DNA from: Methylotenera_A sp040387515
GTDB lineage: Bacteria; Pseudomonadota; Gammaproteobacteria; Burkholderiales; Methylophilaceae
Length of the DNA: 64,000 nt
Assembly (NCBI GenBank): GCA_040387515.1
Contig: JAZKDP010000021.1
Location: forward strand, 1 to 64,000
Direction: 5' to 3'
Made by a program: the position numbers and the translations under genes. The notes beneath the pieces were generated by a model that saw only the letters and a list, made by a program, of their open reading frames with translations, ran no database searches and was not told the origin of the DNA. Positions 1 through 8,964 of the stretch are shown piece by piece. Each line of letters begins with the position of its first letter. Within the stretch, counting starts at the first letter, position 1.

Positions 1-30
1 AAGTAATAGTTTGAAGACTAAACATTAATG

Positions 31-54
31 AAAAGCCCCTTAATTGGGGCTTTT
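31..54. terminator. Rho-independent terminator
   Basis: A 9-bp perfect stem (AAAAGCCCC / GGGGCTTTT) with a TTAATT loop is followed by a T-run on the plus strand. It is A-rich on the other side too, so it can work in both directions. The gene it serves on the plus strand lies outside the window. Confidence 0.75.
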
Positions 55-59
55 TTAAT

Positions 60-214
60 GGGAATAACTATGATTTTTAAACTGAAATGAGTGGCTGCTT
101 TAAGGCCGTGACTGACCATTGCCACGTCAATCTGTAACTCATTGATTTAAATAAATTAAATAAAAATTAAAAGTACACTTGCTTAAACTGTAGTGAAAAA
201 TTAGCTATCTGTGC
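60..214. other. Non-coding stretch
   Basis: I see no open reading frame with a ribosome binding site, no repeat and no clear RNA structure between the first terminator and the tRNA terminator. The DNA is AT-rich. Confidence 0.4.
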
Positions 215-257
215 AAAATAAAACGACCTAGAGATTTCTCCCTAAGTCGTTTTATTT

Positions 258-258
<1 letters not shown>
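215..258 (-). terminator. Terminator of the tRNA-Ile2 gene
   Basis: A 13-bp perfect inverted repeat (AAAATAAAACGAC, 215-227, with 246-258) begins at the last base of the tRNA CCA end when read on the minus strand and ends in a T-rich tract. It directly follows the tRNA and is the natural end of that transcript. Confidence 0.75.
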
Positions 259-336
<78 letters not shown>

Positions 337-415
337 GATAAATTGCCATGTTTTAATTAACCAATTTGGCTAGACCAAAACATAAAAGCGTTTAAAAAAT
401 CATCTATTTACTGCG

Positions 416-2362
416 TTAATCTTGACCCGTTTCTAAGAAGCTGCGCAGGCGTTCTGAGCGTGTTGGATGACGCAGCTTGCGCAAGGCTTTTGCTTCAATT
501 TGGCGGATACGTTCACGTGTCACGTCGAACTGTTTGCCAACTTCTTCTAGCGTATGATCGGTATTCATTTCAATACCAAAACGCATGCGCAATACTTTTG
601 CTTCGCGCGGTGTGAGCGACTCTAACACTTCACTCGTTGCATCGCGCAAGCTGGCATACACTGCCGCGTCTATTGGCGCTAGCGTTGTGTTGTCTTCGAT
701 AAAATCACCTAAGTGTGAATCTTCATCATCACCAATCGGCGTTTCCATTGAGATAGGCTCTTTGCTGATTTTTAAAATCTTGCGGATTTTATCTTCAGGC
801 ATTTCCATTTTTTCAGCCAACAACGCTGGGTCTGGCTCAACTCCAGTTTCTTGCAGAATCTGACGACTGATACGATTCATTTTGTTAATCGTTTCAATCA
901 TGTGCACAGGGATACGAATGGTACGTGCTTGGTCAGCAATTGAGCGCGTAATCGCTTGGCGAATCCACCAAGTCGCATACGTAGAAAACTTATAGCCACG
1001 GCGATACTCAAACTTATCAACCGCTTTCATCAGTCCAATATTACCTTCTTGAATTAAATCTAAGAATTGCAGGCCACGATTGGTGTATTTTTTAGCAATG
1101 GAAATGACTAAACGCAAGTTAGCCTCAATCATTTCACGTTTGGCACGACGCGCGCGCGCTTCGCCCGTGGTCATTTGCTTGTTGATTTCTTTTAGCTCTT
1201 TAATCGGGATACCAACTTTAATTTGCAAAGCAATTAAGCGGTCTTGCTGATCAATAATTGAGTGTCTGTAACGTGTTAACTTTTCAATATACGGTTTGTC
1301 CAAGGCCAACTCAACGTCTAGCCAAGTTAAATTGATTTCGTTACCTGGGAAGCTTTTAATGAAGTGTGGGCGTGGCATGCCAGACTTTTCTACACAGAAG
1401 TCCATCACTTTACGTTCATGGCTGCGCACTTCTTCAACCAAGCCGCGCACTTGCTCACACAAGGCTTCTACTTGTTTAGCAGAGAATCGAAATACAGTTA
1501 ACTCTTCTAATACGGATTCATGCAGTTTTTTGTAACCAGCATCTTGCGAACCTTTTTCCGCACGAATCACATTCATGTCAGCATTAGCTTTGCGAATCAC
1601 CGCAAAGCGTTTTAATACTTCCTCTTTTAGTTTGGCTAAAGCTTCTGCAGAAATAGCGGCGGCTTTTGCACCATCTTCATCGTCGCCTTCATCCTCCTCT
1701 TCATCCGGCTCTTCCTCTTCGTCCGCTTCAGCCGCCATCGCGTCATCTAGGCCAATATCCGTATCGATTAAACCGTCGACCAAATCATCTACGCTGATTT
1801 CGTCTTTTTCTACTTTATCAACCATTTCCAACAATTGGGCGATTGTAGTCGGACAAGCTGCAATGGCTTGCACCATGTGTTTGAGGCCATCCTCAATACG
1901 CTTGGCAATTTCAATTTCGCCTTCGCGTGTCAGCAAATCAACTGTACCCATTTCGCGCATATACATACGCACAGGGTCGGTTGTACGGCCAAATTCAGAA
2001 TCAACTGTAGCAAGTGCCGCTTCGGCTTCTTCTACCGCATCTTCATCTGTCACAGCAGCGGGCGCATCAGACATTAGCAACACTTCCGCATCAGGCGCTT
2101 CTTCGTACACCTGAATACCCATGTCATTAATTAAGCCGATAATGCCATCAATTTGCTCTGAATCCTGTGTATCATCAGGCAAATGGTCATTAATTTCAGC
2201 GTAAGTTAAATAACCACGCTCTTTACCCAAAATAATCAGCGTTTTCAAGCGTGTACGACGCGCTTCGGCATCTAAAGCCTGCGCTACCGGGTCAAGCGCG
2301 GCTTCCGCTGCCAGCTTGTTGCGTTCTTTTTCTAGTGTTTTGTCTGATTTTGGTCTGGCCAT
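416..2362 (-). CDS. rpoD: RNA polymerase primary sigma factor RpoD (sigma-70)
   Basis: This is the housekeeping sigma factor that directs core RNA polymerase to most promoters. The 648-residue length is usual for proteobacterial RpoD. Region 1.1 (about 30-100) is followed by a very acidic non-conserved stretch around 205-235. Region 2 has the RGLQFLDLIQEGNIGLMKAV core and the TYATWWIRQAI segment, and region 4.2 has the helix-turn-helix VTRERIRQIEAKALRKLRHP near the C-terminus. It is the last gene of the rpsU-DUF3144-yqeY-dnaG-rpoD cluster. A 250-bp gap separates it from dnaG, long enough for an internal promoter of the kind known upstream of rpoD in other bacteria. I could not define that promoter here. 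Confidence 0.98.
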   Translation of the reverse strand: MARPKSDKTLEKERNKLAAEAALDPVAQALDAEARRTRLKTLIILGKERGYLTYAEINDHLPDDTQDSEQIDGIIGLINDMGIQVYEEAPDAEVLLMSDAPAAVTDEDAVEEAEAALATVDSEFGRTTDPVRMYMREMGTVDLLTREGEIEIAKRIEDGLKHMVQAIAACPTTIAQLLEMVDKVEKDEISVDDLVDGLIDTDIGLDDAMAAEADEEEEPDEEEDEGDDEDGAKAAAISAEALAKLKEEVLKRFAVIRKANADMNVIRAEKGSQDAGYKKLHESVLEELTVFRFSAKQVEALCEQVRGLVEEVRSHERKVMDFCVEKSGMPRPHFIKSFPGNEINLTWLDVELALDKPYIEKLTRYRHSIIDQQDRLIALQIKVGIPIKELKEINKQMTTGEARARRAKREMIEANLRLVISIAKKYTNRGLQFLDLIQEGNIGLMKAVDKFEYRRGYKFSTYATWWIRQAITRSIADQARTIRIPVHMIETINKMNRISRQILQETGVEPDPALLAEKMEMPEDKIRKILKISKEPISMETPIGDDEDSHLGDFIEDNTTLAPIDAAVYASLRDATSEVLESLTPREAKVLRMRFGIEMNTDHTLEEVGKQFDVTRERIRQIEAKALRKLRHPTRSERLRSFLETGQD

Positions 2363-2612
2363 GCCTGATCCTATTCTATGAGTCTCGTTCTATTGAGTCT
2401 GGCGCTTCGTCACAAATGGTATTTTAACGGTGACGAACAACCCTAAATTATACCGTAAAAAGTGTCAAAATTTAAGCAAAATATGCCGCCTTTTGCCAGG
2501 CAGCATTCTAAAACGCATTTAAAATTCGAATTTAACGATTTGTTTAACTACTTGTTTTGGTTTTCTATTTTTAACAATTGAGCTTGTTATATTGCGAAAT
2601 TCTAATATTTGA

Positions 2613-4358
2613 TTACTTTTTAACCGTCAAATTCTTTAGCATTTCGCGCTCTTGCTCAGTCAACGCACTTAATGGCTTTTCTTTCAGCATATCCAACATA
2701 TTGCCTTCGCGCTTTTGCTGTGTCGCTTCCATTAATTGGGTACAAGCACCTGCAAATTCAAGCTTAAAGTCCAAATTTTCATCCAACAATTGTAATTCGC
2801 GTTGAAGCTCGCGCAATAATCGCGGCTCAACTTGCGACTCTATCGTATGCAATAACGCGGCTGGTTTAGATTGCGGCTGCTGTAAGGCGGCGTTAATCGT
2901 GGCTTTTAACAATATGTCTTGCTCGCTGAATCCTAAACTAAAATCCAGATACTCAGGTTTGGCTAAACTGGGCTGCATCATCAACATCAATATGAAGCGT
3001 TTTTCAATCGATAAAGGCGCACGAGATTGTTTTTGCGTGGCTTTAGCGGGCGTTTTATTGGGCGCCGGCAGCTTTAACAAATTTCGCATTTCTGCGTCAG
3101 TCACATCCGCCATTTCTGCAACGCGTTTACGCAATAATAACGAAAATCGCGGCGCTACAATTTGGCGCAAAATAGGCTCAGCTTCGTTTAAAAACTTCAC
3201 TTTATCTTCTTGCGCATTGAGCGGGTTTTGCTCACTTAAATGCTGAATAATATACTGCGAAAGCGGCATTGCATTTTGCATTTCAAGCTCAAATTTTTCT
3301 TTACCAAATTCCCGCACGTAGCTATCAGGGTCATGCTCTTTAGGCAGAAATAAAAAACGTAGCTTTAAGCCATCGGTTAATGCGGGCAGTGCATTCATGG
3401 CCGCGCGCCAGGCGGCGGTGCGGCCGGCATTGTCACCATCAAAGCAAAATACAATCTCGTCAGTTTGACGCATTAACTTGGTGATATGAAATGGCGTGGT
3501 TGCCGTGCCCAAAGCCGCAACAGCATACTCAATGCCATATTGCGCCAGCGCCACTACATCCATGTAACCTTCAACCACCAGCACGCGCCCAGCATCGCGA
3601 ATAGCGCGCCTTGCGACAAATAAACCATATAGTTCATGACCTTTTTGAAACAATGGCGTTTCTGGCGAGTTGTAATATTTGGGCGTGTCTTCTGGGTTAA
3701 TCACACGGCCGCCAAAGCCAATTACCTGGCCTTTTTGATCGTGAATTGGAAACATAATACGGTCACGAAAACGATCATAGCGACGACCTTGCTCATTTTC
3801 GACCACTAAACCAGCTGTTTGCAAAGCTTCATTTTCATAATTGGCAAAAACGCTTTGTAAGTTTTGCCAGCCAGCAGGCGCATAACCAATCTGAAATTTG
3901 GCAGCAATTACGCCGCTTAAACCACGCGCTTTTAAATATTCAATTGCGCAATCTGATTTTTTTAACTCCACTTTGTAATAATTGGCTGCTTGTTGCAATG
4001 TTTCCTGCAAACCCAACTTGATGCTTTTATTTGCAGCATCTGTTTCACGCGAGGCTGGTGAAGATTGCTCTTGAGGCACGATCATGCCCACATTTTTAGC
4101 TAAATCATGCACTGACTCCACAAAACTTAAGCCTGCATACTCCATTAAAAAACCAATGGCCGTACCATGTGCACCACAACCAAAACAATGATAAAACTGC
4201 TTAGTTGGGCTAACCGTAAAGCTGGGAGACTTCTCATTGTGGAAAGGACAACAGGCAGAGTAATTCGCACCCGCTTTTTTAAGTGGCACGCTTTTATCAA
4301 TCACATCAACAATGTCAACGCGATTAAGCAAGTCTTGAATAAAACTATCTGGAATCAA
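2613..4358 (-). CDS. dnaG: DNA primase DnaG
   Basis: DnaG makes the RNA primers for chromosomal replication and works with the DnaB helicase. The 581-residue protein starts with the CHC2 zinc-binding domain (CPFHNEKSPSF near residue 38, then YHCFGCGAHG near 60). The TOPRIM catalytic core follows, with VVEGYMDVVAL near 265 and FCFDGDNAGR near 305. The divergent C-terminal third is the helicase-interaction region. It sits between yqeY and rpoD, the standard place in the macromolecular synthesis operon. A terminator lies upstream of it, after yqeY, so it probably also has its own promoter in 4359-4420. Confidence 0.98.
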   Translation of the reverse strand: MIPDSFIQDLLNRVDIVDVIDKSVPLKKAGANYSACCPFHNEKSPSFTVSPTKQFYHCFGCGAHGTAIGFLMEYAGLSFVESVHDLAKNVGMIVPQEQSSPASRETDAANKSIKLGLQETLQQAANYYKVELKKSDCAIEYLKARGLSGVIAAKFQIGYAPAGWQNLQSVFANYENEALQTAGLVVENEQGRRYDRFRDRIMFPIHDQKGQVIGFGGRVINPEDTPKYYNSPETPLFQKGHELYGLFVARRAIRDAGRVLVVEGYMDVVALAQYGIEYAVAALGTATTPFHITKLMRQTDEIVFCFDGDNAGRTAAWRAAMNALPALTDGLKLRFLFLPKEHDPDSYVREFGKEKFELEMQNAMPLSQYIIQHLSEQNPLNAQEDKVKFLNEAEPILRQIVAPRFSLLLRKRVAEMADVTDAEMRNLLKLPAPNKTPAKATQKQSRAPLSIEKRFILMLMMQPSLAKPEYLDFSLGFSEQDILLKATINAALQQPQSKPAALLHTIESQVEPRLLRELQRELQLLDENLDFKLEFAGACTQLMEATQQKREGNMLDMLKEKPLSALTEQEREMLKNLTVKK

Positions 4359-4420
4359 AATGCATCTGCGCTATTTATAGTTGTACTTGCCGGAATAGTT
4401 AATAATTTTAGCCTAATTAG

Positions 4421-4447
4421 AAAACAAAAAAGGAGCTTTCGCTCCTT
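4421..4447 (-). terminator. Terminator or attenuator between yqeY and dnaG
   Basis: The minus strand reads AAGGAGC-GAAA-GCTCCTT followed by TTTTGTTTT. The 7-bp GC-containing stem with a GAAA tetraloop and T-run lies between yqeY and dnaG. It should partly separate the rpsU-yqeY transcript from dnaG-rpoD, as terminators inside this operon do in E. coli. Confidence 0.75.
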
Positions 4448-4470
4448 AATTTTTACTACTTACATATTGC

Positions 4471-4914
4471 TTAAGCCAACCGTGCTTTAATCAATCCCGA
4501 TATTTTACTCATATCAGCCTTGCCAGCAACCAGCGGCTTAATCGCTGCCATTACCTTGCCCATATCTTTAACACCTTCAGCACCCGTATCAGCAATAACT
4601 TGATCTAAAATGACTTTAATTTCATCTTCGGTCAATTGCTGCGGTAAATAACCTTGCAACACAGTAACTTCAAATTTTTCAATATCAACTAAATCAGTTC
4701 TATTAGCAGATTCAAATGCAGCAATCGAATCACGGCGTTGCTTGAGCATTTTCTCAATAATAGCGATCACATCACTATCATTTAATTCAATTCGCTCATC
4801 CACCTCACGCTGCTTAATGGCAGATTGTAATAAGCGAATCGCACCCAAACGCACACTATCTTTAGCGCGCATTGCGGTTTTCATGTCTTCAGTAATTTGG
4901 GCTTTTAAAGTCAT
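4471..4914 (-). CDS. yqeY: GatB/YqeY domain protein
   Basis: This is a 147-residue stand-alone YqeY protein, the same fold as the C-terminal tRNA-binding domain of GatB in the amidotransferase GatCAB. Recognisable family features are the N-terminal AQITEDMKTAMRAKDSVRLGAIRLL segment in shortened form (TAMRAKDSVRLGAIR), a central QRRDSIAAFESANR, and the C-terminal GKVMAAIKPLVAGKADMSK. Genes of this family commonly sit between rpsU and dnaG. The exact biochemical role is not established; a tRNA-related function is inferred from the fold. It follows the DUF3144 gene with a 3-base gap, so the two are co-transcribed. Confidence 0.93.
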   Translation of the reverse strand: MTLKAQITEDMKTAMRAKDSVRLGAIRLLQSAIKQREVDERIELNDSDVIAIIEKMLKQRRDSIAAFESANRTDLVDIEKFEVTVLQGYLPQQLTEDEIKVILDQVIADTGAEGVKDMGKVMAAIKPLVAGKADMSKISGLIKARLA

Positions 4915-4917
4915 GAT

Positions 4918-5241
4918 TTACTTGCTGAAATATTGAGCAAAGTTTTTTTCGTAATCGGCAATATTGCTGGTAAGTGCTTGCGCGTATTGATTCACAAAGT
5001 ACTCAATAGCGGCCGCTTTTTCTGCTTCGAGCGCTTCAGCAGATCCACATTGAGAAGCAACTAAAAATGCAGTAAAGCGTGCATTAGCATATAAAAAACC
5101 TGCACTCGCTGTTGCAAGATCTTTCTGTTGCGCTTGCTCGTTAGCTAACGCAATAAAACGATCTGCAATATGCAAAAATGCAGGCACTTCATTTGCTGCT
5201 GTGTCAGCGGCTTTGCTGTCCGCTACATTAATTTCAGCCAT
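4918..5241 (-). CDS. DUF3144 family small protein
   Basis: A 107-residue acidic, alanine-rich, probably all-helical soluble protein without a signal peptide. The core ADRFIALANEQAQ followed by ATASAGFLYANARFTAFLVAS matches my recollection of the DUF3144 family of proteobacteria, whose function is unknown. It lies between rpsU and yqeY, 22 bases after the rpsU stop, in a position that is normally empty in the E. coli operon. The family call comes from remembered motif similarity only. Confidence 0.75.
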   Translation of the reverse strand: MAEINVADSKAADTAANEVPAFLHIADRFIALANEQAQQKDLATASAGFLYANARFTAFLVASQCGSAEALEAEKAAAIEYFVNQYAQALTSNIADYEKNFAQYFSK

Positions 5242-5246
5242 ATTAA

Positions 5247-5271
5247 TTTATTAAGCAGAAAGCTTAATAAA
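5247..5271 (-). promoter_or_regulatory. Hairpin spanning the rpsU stop codon
   Basis: A 10-bp perfect inverted repeat (TTTATTAAGC, 5247-5256, with GCTTAATAAA, 5262-5271) has a 5-base loop and includes the last codons and stop of rpsU. It lies just upstream of the DUF3144 start. It could protect the rpsU mRNA 3' end or attenuate transcription into the downstream genes. There is no T-run, so it is not a classical terminator. Confidence 0.5.
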
Positions 5272-5476
5272 GTTTTGCTGGTAATGTTTGATTGCGTAAA
5301 CGGCGATATTGACGCTTAACAGCGGCAGCAGCTTTACGTTTACGTTCCCAAGTTGGTTTTTCGTAAAATTCGCGTGCGCGAAGATCGTTTAACAAACCTG
5401 TTTTTTCAATTAGGCGTTTAAAACGGCGTAATGCAACGTCAAACGGCTCATTTTCTTTTACACGTACACTAGACAT
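5264..5476 (-). CDS. rpsU: 30S ribosomal protein bS21
   Basis: bS21 is a small basic protein of the 30S platform near the anti-Shine-Dalgarno end of 16S rRNA. I place the start at the ATG giving a 70-residue protein that begins MSSVRVKENEPFDVALRRFK, which is the normal bS21 N-terminus and length. The frame stays open upstream, but that would add 63 residues not found in bS21. An AAGAGAGA ribosome binding site precedes this ATG. It is first in the rpsU-DUF3144-yqeY-dnaG-rpoD cluster and is transcribed away from tsaD, as in many proteobacteria. Confidence 0.97.
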   Translation of the reverse strand: MSSVRVKENEPFDVALRRFKRLIEKTGLLNDLRAREFYEKPTWERKRKAAAAVKRQYRRLRNQTLPAKLY

Positions 5477-5665
5477 TCGTTCTCTCTTATCGGCAATTAC
5501 TTTAAAATAATACTTAAGCCTCTGTTCAGAAACCCAAGAAAAGTCCGCCATTTTAATCGTATAATTGCTTTTGTTCAATGATTTTGTGCATTTACATTGT
5601 AAATGGTGCAAGTTAATTAAAAATACCACACATATTTGCCACCCATTCACGTTAGGAATAATCAT

Positions 5666-6706
5666 TTGTTGGTTTTAGGCTTCGAATCATCTTGCGACGA
5701 AACAGGCGTTGCGTTTTACGATACGCAACACGGTTTATTAGCGCACGCGCTACATTCACAAGTTGCCATGCACGCAGAGTTCGGTGGCGTTGTACCAGAA
5801 CTCGCGTCGCGCGACCATATTCGCCGTGCTTTGCCATTAACGGAAATCGTATTAAAACAAGCCAACAAAACACTGGCAGATATTGACGGCATTGCTTACA
5901 CACAAGGTCCTGGTCTAGCTGGCGCATTACTGGTTGGTACTAGCATTGCGCAATCGCTGGCTTTTGCACTGAATATTCCCACCGTCGGCGTGCATCATTT
6001 AGAAGGGCATTTACTTGCGCCTTTATTAGAAGCAAACCCACCCCAATTTCCATTTGTTGCGCTATTAGTTTCTGGCGGCCACAGCCAACTCATGCGGGTT
6101 GATGGTATCGGGCAATATCAATTACTCGGGGACACGCTAGATGATGCCGCGGGCGAAGCATTTGATAAGACGGCTAAGTTATTAGGCTTAGGTTATCCGG
6201 GTGGTCCAGCGCTCGCGAAGTTGGCAGATCAGGGCAGCGCAAAATTTAAATTACCGCGCCCCATGCTGAATAGTGGCGATTTAAATTTCAGTTTTAGTGG
6301 TTTGAAAACCGCCGTATTAACATTAGCCAATAAGAATCAACCGTTAACAGATGCTATTAAAGCCGATATTGCTTGGGAGTTTCAAGAAGCAGTGACCGAA
6401 ATTCTTACCACCAAATGCATGAGCGCTTTGCGCGAAACTGGCTTGGATAGTTTAGTGGTTTCTGGCGGCGTAGGCGCTAACACAAGACTACGCGAGCGAT
6501 TAAACGCAGCGACTAAGCGTAAATTATGTAAAGTGAGCTATCCGCGCTTAGAGTTCTGTACCGATAACGGCGCGATGATTGCTTTTGCAGGAGCGATGAG
6601 ACTAGAAGCAACGCGCTTAGAGCAAGTTAAATCAGGAAAGCCACAACAAAATTATAGTGTTAGCGTCAAACCGAGATGGGATTTAGCTGAACTACATGCG
6701 CCATAA
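5666..6706 (+). CDS. tsaD: tRNA N6-threonylcarbamoyladenosine transferase TsaD
   Basis: TsaD transfers the threonylcarbamoyl group to A37 of ANN-decoding tRNAs, acting with TsaB, TsaE and TsaC. The ASKHA-fold signatures are present: LGFESSCDETG at the N-terminus, the metal-binding HHLEGHLLAP near residue 110, SGGHSQL, and FSFSGLKTA. The C-terminal VSGGVGANTRLRERL is also there. I choose the TTG at 5666 as start because it gives the standard MLVLGFESSC beginning and has AGGA (5654-5657) 8 bases upstream. The frame remains open back to a TTG at 5636, but that adds ten unconserved residues. The protein is 346 residues long. It is divergent from rpsU, the classical arrangement. Confidence 0.96.
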   Translation: MLVLGFESSCDETGVAFYDTQHGLLAHALHSQVAMHAEFGGVVPELASRDHIRRALPLTEIVLKQANKTLADIDGIAYTQGPGLAGALLVGTSIAQSLAFALNIPTVGVHHLEGHLLAPLLEANPPQFPFVALLVSGGHSQLMRVDGIGQYQLLGDTLDDAAGEAFDKTAKLLGLGYPGGPALAKLADQGSAKFKLPRPMLNSGDLNFSFSGLKTAVLTLANKNQPLTDAIKADIAWEFQEAVTEILTTKCMSALRETGLDSLVVSGGVGANTRLRERLNAATKRKLCKVSYPRLEFCTDNGAMIAFAGAMRLEATRLEQVKSGKPQQNYSVSVKPRWDLAELHAP

Positions 6707-6760
6707 CCTTATGACAACGAATAAAACTTAACAAATATTAAATGTTAAAAAATTAATCGC

Positions 6761-7378
6761 TTATTTTTTGCCAAAACCTGATTCTGTGCCTGCCAGCAAT
6801 TTTTGAATATTGCTTTTATGGCGCCAAACCAACATCACGGCAATCACAAACATCATGATCACGTAATCTTTATAAGGTAATAAAACCCACGCGTACAAAG
6901 GCGACAGAACTGCAGCAACAATCGCAGCCAATGAAGAATAACGCGAAATTGCAAATACAATTGCCCAAGTGATTAAAGCCGCCACACCTAGCATTAACGA
7001 GATTGCCAGCATGATTCCTAACGCAGTTGCCACACCCTTTCCGCCTTTAAAACGGTGAAAAATCGGGAATAAATGTCCGAAAAAAACCGCTAAGCCCACT
7101 GCAGCCACAACCCACATCAACATACCAGATTGTAAAGCCAGCCAAACAGGCAGCCAGCCTTTAAATGCGTCGCCCAGCAAAGTTAGAATCGCCGGTAATT
7201 TTTTACCGCTACGTGCAACGTTAGTCGCACCAATATTGCCGCTACCCACTGTGCGCGGGTCAGGCAAGCCGAATAACTTGCTAATCAAAATGCCAAACGC
7301 AATTGAGCCGATTAAATAAGCAGCTACAATCCAAACGATGGGCACAAGGGTGACGGGAATAAAACCTAACTCATTCAT
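6761..7378 (-). CDS. plsY: Glycerol-3-phosphate acyltransferase PlsY
   Basis: PlsY is an inner-membrane acyltransferase that moves the acyl group from acyl-phosphate to glycerol-3-phosphate in the first step of phospholipid synthesis. The 205-residue protein has about five hydrophobic segments. It contains the family motifs GSGNIGATNVAR near residue 47, GHLFPIFHRFKGGKGVAT near 105, and a third conserved block with RYSSLAAI. It is divergent from folB, its common neighbour in proteobacteria, and convergent with tsaD. The gap to tsaD shows no strong terminator. Confidence 0.96.
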   Translation of the reverse strand: MNELGFIPVTLVPIVWIVAAYLIGSIAFGILISKLFGLPDPRTVGSGNIGATNVARSGKKLPAILTLLGDAFKGWLPVWLALQSGMLMWVVAAVGLAVFFGHLFPIFHRFKGGKGVATALGIMLAISLMLGVAALITWAIVFAISRYSSLAAIVAAVLSPLYAWVLLPYKDYVIMMFVIAVMLVWRHKSNIQKLLAGTESGFGKK

Positions 7379-7430
7379 ATTAAGATGCTCTAAAATCTAA
7401 CTACACACATTCTAAACCATCGCAAAAATC

Positions 7431-7784
7431 ATGGACACCATATTTTTAGAGCAAGTAAAAGTACAAACCAAACTAGGCGTACCCGATTGGGAGCGTCTAG
7501 TCACGCAAACCATTGTTCTGGATATTGAAGTCAGCATCGATTTAAGCAAATCCTGCAAAAGCGATTCAATCCATGACACTGTCGACTACGGCGCTGTAGT
7601 GGCGCGTATACGCGAAACATTAAACCAGAATAGCTTTAAACTGGTAGAAGCTTTAGCAGAACATATTTGCCAATTGATTTTGAGTGAGTTTGGAGGGTTA
7701 AGTGTGAAAGTTAGAGTGGCTAAACCTGGAATATTGCCGGGGCTGAAGGCACTTGGTGTGATAATACAAAGGTATGCAAAATGA
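7431..7784 (+). CDS. folB: Dihydroneopterin aldolase FolB
   Basis: FolB converts 7,8-dihydroneopterin to 6-hydroxymethyl-dihydropterin and glycolaldehyde in folate synthesis. The 117-residue length and the blocks GVPDWERLVTQTIVLDIE, DTVDYGAVVARI and FKLVEALAEHICQLIL fit the family, including the glutamate of the VEALAE block. VRVAKPGILPGLKALGV near the C-terminus is the usual KP segment. It is divergent from plsY and its stop overlaps the start of the next gene (ATGATGA), so the two are translationally coupled. Confidence 0.95.
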   Translation: MDTIFLEQVKVQTKLGVPDWERLVTQTIVLDIEVSIDLSKSCKSDSIHDTVDYGAVVARIRETLNQNSFKLVEALAEHICQLILSEFGGLSVKVRVAKPGILPGLKALGVIIQRYAK

Positions 7785-8035
7785 TGACTATCTACAATGC
7801 GGCAAATAGCATCGAAGCTTATTTGATTAAAAACTTGTTAGAACAGCAAGAAATCCCTGCCTATGTTTTTGGCGATTACTTACAAGGTGGCGTTGGCGAA
7901 ATACCAGCTATGGGCTTGGTCACAGTGAATGTCAGCGATTCAGACTATACAAACGCCAAAGAAATCGTTGATACGTGGAATGCCGCCACGATCATTGAAA
8001 ATTTCGACACTGATTACAACTACATCCCAACTTAA
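7781..8035 (+). CDS. DUF2007 domain protein
   Basis: An 84-residue soluble protein matching the DUF2007 pattern. It begins with a strand-helix unit (TIYNAANSIEAYLIKNLLEQQ), followed by IPAYVFGDYLQGGVGEIPAMG, then a strand with VTVNVSDSDYTNAKEIV. The fold is ferredoxin-like and annotated as putative signal transducing in databases, with no demonstrated role. The start overlaps the folB stop by 4 bases. Its last 4 bases overlap the stop codon of convergent xerD, leaving no room for a terminator between them. Confidence 0.8.
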   Translation: MMTIYNAANSIEAYLIKNLLEQQEIPAYVFGDYLQGGVGEIPAMGLVTVNVSDSDYTNAKEIVDTWNAATIIENFDTDYNYIPT

Positions 8036-8964
8036 CCGCGTGGGTGATGTACGCTGTGTAATTGTTTCAAGCGTTCGCGCGCCACATGCGTATAAATCTG
8101 CGTAGTCGAAATATCCGAATGTCCCAACAGCATCTGCACCACGCGCAAATCTGCGCCATGATTGAGCAAATGTGTGGCAAATGCATGGCGCAGCAGGTGC
8201 GGGCTCATATGTTTAGTAATGCCAGCGATTAATGCATAGCGTTTGATCAAATACCAAAACGCTTGGCGCGTCATCATTTCTGCACGATTCGTCACAAAAA
8301 GCGCATCGCACACCCGTTTCTGCAAAATTTCTGGTCGCGCATATTTGAGATATTTGTCAATCCAATCGGCCGCTTCTTCGCCCATCGGCACCAAACGCGT
8401 TTTGCTACCTTTACCCGTCACGCGTACCACACCATCTTGCGTGCTGACTTCATTCACGTTTACCGTCACCAACTCTGAAACGCGCAAACCGCTAGCATAA
8501 AGCAATTCCAACATCGCTCTATCGCGCAAACCAATGTGCTGGTTAACATTTGGCGCATTCAATAAATCGGTCACTTCTTGCTCATTTAAACTTTTGGGCA
8601 AACTGCGTGGTAATTTGGGCGATTCGATCTGTAGTGTTGGATCGGCTTCGATTAAATGTTCACGCAATGCATAACGATAAAATCGTCGCATGCTAGCAAT
8701 TAATCGGCTAATACTGCGTGGTTTACTTTGTGGAAATTTAATCGCTAAATATTGTTGAATATCCGCTTGGCTGACGGAGAACAATCGAGTTTGCTGCTTG
8801 CTCAACCAAGCATTAAATTGGCTTAAGTCGGCACGATAGCTTTCTAATGTATTTTTAGCTAAACCATCTTCCAGCCAGAGATGGTCAATAAACGTATCAA
8901 TTTGGCTTGCGCCGTTAATCTCTGCTTTATTTTTATCGGCGGTATCAGTAGTGCTATCTATCAA
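8032..8964 (-). CDS. xerD: Site-specific tyrosine recombinase XerD
   Basis: XerD acts with XerC at dif to resolve chromosome dimers during division. The 310-residue protein has the SAM-like N-terminal core-binding domain (about 20-110). The catalytic domain has Arg in YASGLRVSELV, Lys in VTGKGSKTRLVP, His-x-x-Arg in HLLRHAFATHLL, His in LLGHSDISTTQIYTHV, and the nucleophile Tyr in the same block. The C-terminal RLKQLHSVHHPRG is characteristic of XerD. Its start overlaps the ogt stop by 4 bases, suggesting co-transcription. It is a housekeeping recombinase and unrelated to the island integrases far downstream. Confidence 0.95.
   Translation of the reverse strand: MIDSTTDTADKNKAEINGASQIDTFIDHLWLEDGLAKNTLESYRADLSQFNAWLSKQQTRLFSVSQADIQQYLAIKFPQSKPRSISRLIASMRRFYRYALREHLIEADPTLQIESPKLPRSLPKSLNEQEVTDLLNAPNVNQHIGLRDRAMLELLYASGLRVSELVTVNVNEVSTQDGVVRVTGKGSKTRLVPMGEEAADWIDKYLKYARPEILQKRVCDALFVTNRAEMMTRQAFWYLIKRYALIAGITKHMSPHLLRHAFATHLLNHGADLRVVQMLLGHSDISTTQIYTHVARERLKQLHSVHHPRG

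Noticed and set aside
1296..2114. Several long open frames on the plus strand opposite rpoD and elsewhere (for example opposite dnaG, tolA and ruvB)
   Set aside because: They are antisense shadows of conserved genes, have low-complexity Ser/Leu-rich products and lack ribosome binding sites.
8032..8964. xerD read as a phage integrase remnant
   Set aside because: Length, all catalytic residues and the XerD-specific C-terminus are intact, and the setting is housekeeping.
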